From assembly GCA_963784135.1 (NCBI GenBank), contig CAWAQG010000004.1:832661-896660 (forward strand): 64,000 nt of DNA. Reading direction: 5' to 3'. Below are positions 60,014 through 64,000 of the stretch, piece after piece. The notes beneath the pieces were generated by a model. That model was given only the letters and a program-made list of their open reading frames with translations. It was not told where the DNA came from and searched no databases. Positions within the stretch are counted from its first letter, which is position 1; each line of letters starts with the position of its first letter. The position numbers were made by a program, and so were the translations under genes. Source of the stretch: JADFXI01 sp963784135 (GTDB lineage: Bacteria; Nitrospirota; Thermodesulfovibrionia; Thermodesulfovibrionales; Dissulfurispiraceae).

Positions 60014-60102
60014 TATGATTTTTCCTCCCCGACCTTCTACTCTAATTTAGCATAAGGGAGGTGTCTCACTTATATTGACACAGAGGGTTAGGACCCCGAT
60101 CA

Positions 60103-61269
60103 TCAAAGCAGGTTGATTATATCCCTCATCTTTTTTTCAGAAATATGCGTATATCGCATCGTAGTCTCAATGTTGCGATGCCCTGCCAGGCGCATAACCC
60201 TCGGTAGCGGATCGCCGCATTCTATTCGCCAGGAAATGAACGTATGCCGCAGGCAATGCAGTGATATATCCATTTTCTTGAAAAGCCTGTCATTGTAAGC
60301 CGAATCAATGACATATTTGTTTATTGTCCTGTTTTCGGGTGAAAACACAAAGCGGCCTGCCTTCGGGACATTTCTGATTCTTTGTATAACCTTTTCCCGC
60401 CATATCGAATCCTCGATAAAAATGACCCTTGTCGATCCGGTCTTTGGCTGCCATATGTTATCTTTCAGTTCTTCCTCGGTTTCAGACGGCAAAACGGACT
60501 TTGGTTGAATTTTGATCCTGTCATCGAGGACATCGTCGTAGGTAAGATATTTCACTTCTGAAAGGCGGAGGCCGCAGAAAAGAAAGGTAATGGTCATTTC
60601 ATAAAAAAGTCCATAAATGCCCTTTCTCTCTTTAGCCTGCTGGAGCAGGTCCTTTGCTTCGTCATAGGATAAGGCCCTCGGGAGTCTCACCGCACTATCA
60701 GGATATTTCTCAATTAGGTCTATGGGATTATCTTTGAATGGGAATGCGTTTTCCGAGATGGCGATACCTATCATTTGTCTGATACGGTCAAGATAGATAT
60801 TCTTGGTTCGATTTGAGAGCTTATCCTCAAGGCTCATCTCCTCTACGTGACCTTCCACGGCTTTCCTGTATTCTTCAAGGTTCGTAATTTTTATATCGCC
60901 CAGGACTTTGAGAATTTTCCTGGTTGTGGACATGTATGACTTGTAAGTATTCGCTCCCCAGTGCTTCTTTGCATAGGTATCATACAAATCAAAAATATCA
61001 TTTAGGGAAACATAGGTGACAGCTTTCGTTTTGAGAAATTTGGAGGCCTCTTTCTCAGATAAGACCCTGAAATTCATTCCCCGCCTTACATCTTCATCGG
61101 TATACACTCCCTGTTTGGTAAAAAACTCAAAACGCTCGGCCTCCTTCAGAAAAACATACGCCTGCTCTTGCGTACTTCTGTATTTTTCGCACTCCATAAT
61201 CTCTACTTGAGTATAGAGGTTATACTTGATACGCCAGCCGTGGACTTTATGCCTATTTATGGTTGCCAT
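60103..61269 (-). CDS. Tyrosine recombinase (phage-type integrase)
   Basis: 388 residues. Core-binding domain (about 90-190) and catalytic domain with Arg in FCGLRLSEVKYLTYDD, HCLRHTFISWRIE, His in GHRNIETTMRYTH with the catalytic Tyr. It lies about 290 bases from tRNA-Gly, the usual arrangement for an island integrase. The repeats at 61360-61483 may be its binding sites. Confidence 0.92.
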   Translation of the reverse strand: MATINRHKVHGWRIKYNLYTQVEIMECEKYRSTQEQAYVFLKEAERFEFFTKQGVYTDEDVRRGMNFRVLSEKEASKFLKTKAVTYVSLNDIFDLYDTYAKKHWGANTYKSYMSTTRKILKVLGDIKITNLEEYRKAVEGHVEEMSLEDKLSNRTKNIYLDRIRQMIGIAISENAFPFKDNPIDLIEKYPDSAVRLPRALSYDEAKDLLQQAKERKGIYGLFYEMTITFLFCGLRLSEVKYLTYDDVLDDRIKIQPKSVLPSETEEELKDNIWQPKTGSTRVIFIEDSIWREKVIQRIRNVPKAGRFVFSPENRTINKYVIDSAYNDRLFKKMDISLHCLRHTFISWRIECGDPLPRVMRLAGHRNIETTMRYTHISEKKMRDIINLL

Positions 61270-61359
61270 ATTGATATTATTTAAGGGGCGATACCCCCAT
61301 CTTCTTGTTCATGATAGCATTGGCAGTCCAGGCGATTTTTCTTCGATTCAACCCCTCAA

Positions 61360-61483
61360 AAATCTACCCGAAAAGTACCACAATTCTACCAGTGCTTGGC
61401 CAAATCTACCTGAAAACTACCACCCATTTTGGCCACTTTGGACCTCTGGAGCTACTTTTAGTTACATTTCAAACGGTAGATTT
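61360..61483. repeat. Candidate att-site repeats
   Basis: AAATCTACC[CT]GAAAA[GC]TACCAC occurs at 61360-61381 and 61402-61423; an intermediate AATTCTACC at 61383-61391 and an inverted GGTAGATTT at 61475-61483 extend the set. Between the integrase gene and tRNA-Gly, in a gap 61270-61555 without a gene. Confidence 0.5.
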
Positions 61484-61555
61484 TGCTTAAGAATAGGGAT
61501 TGTAACTGGCTAATTTGAAAGGAATTATGTTGTTTTGGAAAGGTTTAAGGATTAA

Positions 61556-61627
<72 letters not shown>

Positions 61628-61720
61628 ATTTCAATGAGTCAAGAAAAATTATAACACCGATTGAACAAAAAATGCAGCAACCTATGACCCATCGCCTGCG
61701 TCAGATTTATGGGTTTGCAA

Positions 61721-61836
61721 TTTTGTCATTCCGGCTTGTCCGGAATCTGTCTTTATACAGGCCGGCAAGCTACCCGGCTGGCCAGCTTGCCAGCTTGTTG
61801 ACTTGATAGCTTGATAGAGCTTGTCAGCTTGTTAGC
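61721..61836. repeat. REP-like palindrome and CAGCTTG tandem repeat
   Basis: TTGTCATTCCGGCTTGTCCGGAATC at 61722-61746 is a REP-like unit. From 61763 to 61836 follow about seven copies of a degenerate GCTTG-containing unit (CCAGCTTG, TAGCTTG, GAGCTTG, CAGCTTG). Lies downstream of ilvD. Confidence 0.6.
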
Positions 61837-61849
61837 GATAACTATCCAT

Positions 61850-63220
61850 TTATTCGTCACTCATGATCGCGCCGCTGCCGGCAGAACTCACGAGTTTTGC
61901 GTATCTTGCAAGATACCCATGCCGTATCTTTGGTTGAGGCTTTTTCCATACGGCGAGCCTTTCCTTAATCTCTTTGTCCGATATAAGAACTTCAATTTTT
62001 CTTTTGGGGATATCTATTCTCAACCTGTCGCCATTTTTTAAAATAGCTATAGGACCGCCTTCCATTGCTTCCGGTGAAACATGGCCGATGCAAGGGCCGC
62101 GGGTACCGCCGGAGAATCTTCCATCAGTAATCAGGGCAACCGATTCGCTTAACCCCATTCCGGCGATGGCTGACGTCGGAGACAGCATTTCCCTCATGCC
62201 CGGTCCGCCTTTAGGCCCCTCATATCGTATGACCACAACATCGCCTGCATTTATATTGCCGTTCATAATGGCCTTCATTGCAACTTCTTCACAATCAAAG
62301 ATACGGGCCAAGCCTTCAAATTTCATCATCTTTTTGCTTACCGCTGTCTGTTTGACAACAGCCCCTTCAGGCGCCAGGTTCCCTTTCAGAATTGCGATTC
62401 CGCCCTCTTTATGATAGGCCCTGTCCAAAGACCTGATGACTTCCTCATCCATTACAACTGCATTCTTTGCAATTTCAGTGATATTCACCCCGGAAACAGT
62501 GAGAGAAGGGTTGATCATACCCTGGAACCGGTTAAGCACAGCCGGAATGCCTCCCGCGTTGTCCAGATCTTCCATATAGTGCACCCCTCCCGGGATCATG
62601 TTAGTTATATGAGGGGTCTTCCGGCTTATAATATCGAAAATTTCAAGAGGCAGCTTTACCTCTGCTTCATGCGCAATAGCAGGAATATGAAGGGCAGTAT
62701 TAGTAGAGCCGCCCAGGGCAAGGTCGACCATAATAGCATTCTCAAATGCCCTCACAGTCATTATTTTACGGGGCGTTATGTTCTTTTTAACCAGGTCGGT
62801 AATTCTCCTGCCGCTCTCAAAAGCTATTCTTCTTTTTTGAGCCAGCACGGCAGGGGCAGTTGCACAACCGGGTAAACTCATACCCAGCGCCTCGGTAATG
62901 CACGCCATTGTATTGGCTGTATACATGCCCTGACAGGAGCCTGCGCCGGGACATGCGCACATTTCCATGGCTTCCAGCTCATCTTCTTTTATCAGTCCTT
63001 TTTTATATTTCCCTATCGCCTCAAAAGTATCGCTGGTAAGGTTAAGCCTCCTGCCCTTATAATGTCCTGAGAGCATCGGGCCGGCAGTTACCACTATGCT
63101 TGGGAATGTTGACCCTGGCGGCAGCCATGAGCATGCCGGGAGTAATTTTATCACAGTTGGTAAGAAGAACAAGACCGTCCAGTTGGTGCGCCTCTGCAAT
63201 GGTTTCCACCATATCTGCAA
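61850..63220 (-). CDS. ilvD: Dihydroxy-acid dehydratase, main part (frameshifted)
   Basis: 456 codons covering the C-terminal four fifths of IlvD: FPSIVVTAGPMLSGHYKGR, CACPGAGSCQGMYTANTMACITEALGMSLPG (Fe-S Cys), DLALGGSTNTALHIPA, HYMEDLDNAGGIPAVL, IRYEGPKGGPGMREMLSPT, LITDGRFSGGTRG and GHVSPEA. The N-terminal part lies in another frame (63057-63515); one extra base near 63099-63104 separates them. The enzyme makes 2-keto acids for branched-chain amino acids. Either a sequence error or a real frameshift. Confidence 0.92.
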   Translation of the reverse strand: MQIWWKPLQRRTNWTVLFFLPTVIKLLPACSWLPPGSTFPSIVVTAGPMLSGHYKGRRLNLTSDTFEAIGKYKKGLIKEDELEAMEMCACPGAGSCQGMYTANTMACITEALGMSLPGCATAPAVLAQKRRIAFESGRRITDLVKKNITPRKIMTVRAFENAIMVDLALGGSTNTALHIPAIAHEAEVKLPLEIFDIISRKTPHITNMIPGGVHYMEDLDNAGGIPAVLNRFQGMINPSLTVSGVNITEIAKNAVVMDEEVIRSLDRAYHKEGGIAILKGNLAPEGAVVKQTAVSKKMMKFEGLARIFDCEEVAMKAIMNGNINAGDVVVIRYEGPKGGPGMREMLSPTSAIAGMGLSESVALITDGRFSGGTRGPCIGHVSPEAMEGGPIAILKNGDRLRIDIPKRKIEVLISDKEIKERLAVWKKPQPKIRHGYLARYAKLVSSAGSGAIMSDE

Positions 63221-63515
63221 TTAACTCGCGTGAAGCCAGGGAGTAATGCATTCCTTTATGACCCATGGCAATTCCGTCACATATGCCGGGTATCCCGAAA
63301 AAAAAGGGATATCTGCCGCCGGTATGGATGCCCTTCTCGATAAAGCGTTCAAGGTCTTTCATTCCGGTATGTCCCGGAATAATGTCGGTAAAACTGGTTG
63401 CAACCCCTATAAACGGTTTTCCCATTTCGCTTTTGGGTATACCTGTAGCGTAAAGGAGTGCCCGGTGGGGGACCCTTTCAAGACCTTTTTTTATAGTTTG
63501 GCTTCGCATTTTCAT
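63057..63515 (-). CDS. ilvD: Dihydroxy-acid dehydratase, N-terminal part
   Basis: 152 codons: MKMRSQTIKKGLERVPHRALL, IPKSEMGKPFIGVATSFTDIIPGHTGM, GIPGICDGIAMGHKGMHYSL (GVPCTCDG is usual; here the Cys region has one Cys), LLTNCDKITPGMLMAAARVNIP. Then the frame leaves the family sequence. Start ATG at 63515. Belongs with 61850-63220 in one gene of about 555 residues. Confidence 0.9.
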   Translation of the reverse strand: MKMRSQTIKKGLERVPHRALLYATGIPKSEMGKPFIGVATSFTDIIPGHTGMKDLERFIEKGIHTGGRYPFFFGIPGICDGIAMGHKGMHYSLASRELIADMVETIAEAHQLDGLVLLTNCDKITPGMLMAAARVNIPKHSGNCRPDALRTL

Positions 63516-63526
63516 AAATAATCGTT

Positions 63527-63557
63527 GTGCGTGCCTAAGGCACCTACTGTTGGTTGT
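63527..63557. repeat. GTAGGTGCC hairpin repeat
   Basis: GTGCGTGCCTAAGGCACCTAC is a palindrome of the same kind as 29990-30005 and 30103-30122. It lies just upstream of ilvD. A short tandem GCTGAACGCTGAACGC follows at 63591. Confidence 0.55.
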
Positions 63558-63611
63558 GGGTTAAATTATCGTTGAACGTCCGTTGCAAGACGCTGAACGC
63601 TGAACGCAATC

Positions 63612-63836
63612 TTAATTAACGCCGCTTTTAAAGTTTTTTATCAGTTCCGCTATCTTGTCTTTCCTGGAAAGCTTTTCCTTCTTCATCCGGTGCACTTCTA
63701 ATTCCTCTTCAGGTGTAAGGTAATGCTTTTTGTTGAATTCCGAAAGCATGCTATCCAGTTCCCTATGCTCCTGGAAAACCTTTCTGAATTCCTCATTCTC
63801 CTTTTTTAAAGTTTCGATGATTTCTTCATCCCTCAT
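63612..63836 (-). CDS. DUF465 (YdcH-like) small protein
   Basis: 74 residues from the ATG at 63836 behind GGGAGGG; a frame extending to 63914 is rejected. Helical, with EEFRKVFQEHRELDSMLSEFNKKHYLTPEEELEVHRMKKEKLSRKDKIAELI, the DUF465 signature. Function unknown. Confidence 0.92.
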   Translation of the reverse strand: MRDEEIIETLKKENEEFRKVFQEHRELDSMLSEFNKKHYLTPEEELEVHRMKKEKLSRKDKIAELIKNFKSGVN

Positions 63837-63913
63837 ATAGCATCCCTCCCTTCTAAAGATTTGAATCTGCTGAATTTTACAATAAACCAGCCTAAAAAAT
63901 ACATTCTCCGCCA

Positions 63914-64000
63914 TCAGTGAAGGTTAACCGGTTTATTGAGATCCAGTGGATTCCCGGGTGCAATCGGCACTATAATGGATTTATTCTTCTCCTGACGGGT
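63914..64000 (-). CDS. 3' end of an unidentified gene
   Basis: A frame open from the window edge gives KNKSIIVPIAPGNPLDLNKP and ends at a TGA at 63914. The DUF465 gene starts 78 bases further on. Too short to name; it could also be non-coding. Confidence 0.4.
   Translation of the reverse strand, partial: TRQEKNKSIIVPIAPGNPLDLNKPVNLH

Larger units (their letters stand above)
58519..60080 (-). mobile_element. IS3-family insertion sequence
   Basis: About 1562 bp with imperfect terminal repeats: TGTCAATGACTTTGAGACACC at 58519 and, reversed, TGTCAATATAAGTGAGACACC at 60080. Two overlapping genes (orfA, orfB) in the minus direction. No target duplication is clear. Confidence 0.85.

Noticed and set aside
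61763..61836. CRISPR-like array
   Set aside because: Units are 7-11 bp and degenerate without spacers; a simple tandem repeat. No CRISPR array or cas gene was seen anywhere in the window.

Overview
The window reads as a chromosome segment of a Gram-negative, mostly free-living bacterium of moderate GC content. Supporting signs are periplasmic and lipoprotein signals, a type II secretion partner pair (ExeA/GspB-like), a bactofilin with an M23 peptidase, a heme-motif DsbC-like protein, a MoeA-PBP fusion and abundant REP-like repeats. Gene content is compatible with Nitrospirota or a deltaproteobacterial lineage; no rRNA or other phylogenetic marker was used, so this is an inference.

Layout. 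1-6.6 kb: a secreted repeat protein (cut by the window edge), a small secreted protein, an NtrC-type regulator with its histidine kinase, a DsbC-like protein, scpB and a LysM-NlpC/P60 hydrolase. 6.8-10.1 kb: two GT-C-like membrane proteins. 10.1-18.7 kb: a minus-strand housekeeping run (MoeA fusion, bactofilin, M23, purM, nadC, a beta-solenoid-like protein, valS). 18.7-22.4 kb: a response regulator and the iscR/tusA-like/iscS/iscU cluster. 22.4-23.8 kb and 36.5-37.9 kb: two nearly identical 1368-bp IS copies in opposite orientation. 24-26.3 kb: an S-layer-anchored pepsin-like (DUF3443) protein with its DUF2844 partner. 26.3-31 kb: msrB, two rSAM/selenodomain-type transferases and a flavin disulfide reductase. 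31-34.4 kb: PIN toxin-antitoxin, NERD protein, a HEPN-like protein and gene remnants. 34.4-46.3 kb: priA with lost ATPase motifs, clpC, tlpA, DUF4416, DUF2934, DUF190-crcB behind a fluoride riboswitch, a histone-H1-like protein, exeA/gspB. 46.3-50.7 kb: a formylglycine-generating-enzyme-like protein, a Cys-rich protein, a cyclotransferase-like protein, higA with a collapsed higB, a YHS lipoprotein. 51-61.6 kb: an accessory island with two tyrosine recombinases, IS630, ISL3 and IS3 elements, a BsuBI/PstI-type restriction-modification pair and a trypsin-like protein, ending at tRNA-Gly(CCC). 61.8-64 kb: ilvD, a DUF465 protein and the tail of another gene.

Most unusual are three small elements (E1 3622-3808, E2 26386-26555, E3 27106-27280). 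Each is closed by a perfect 23-33 bp inverted repeat of its own private sequence, yet all share an internal core with a hairpin whose stem covaries around a constant GTAACG loop. I do not recognise this family. Second, both IS copies sit so that their 16-17 bp target duplication abuts the TTGACA -35 box of a host promoter (iscR and clpC), in the same relative orientation. Third, dispersed palindromes have landed on the 3' ends of iscR, iscS and the tusA-like gene and now encode their C-terminal tails. Several ordinary genes (clpC, tlpA, ilvD, the trypsin-like gene, two small genes) carry single-base frameshifts, which may be assembly errors.

Stretches without genes longer than about 250 bases hold mainly the repeats listed; 50746-51039 shows nothing I can support.
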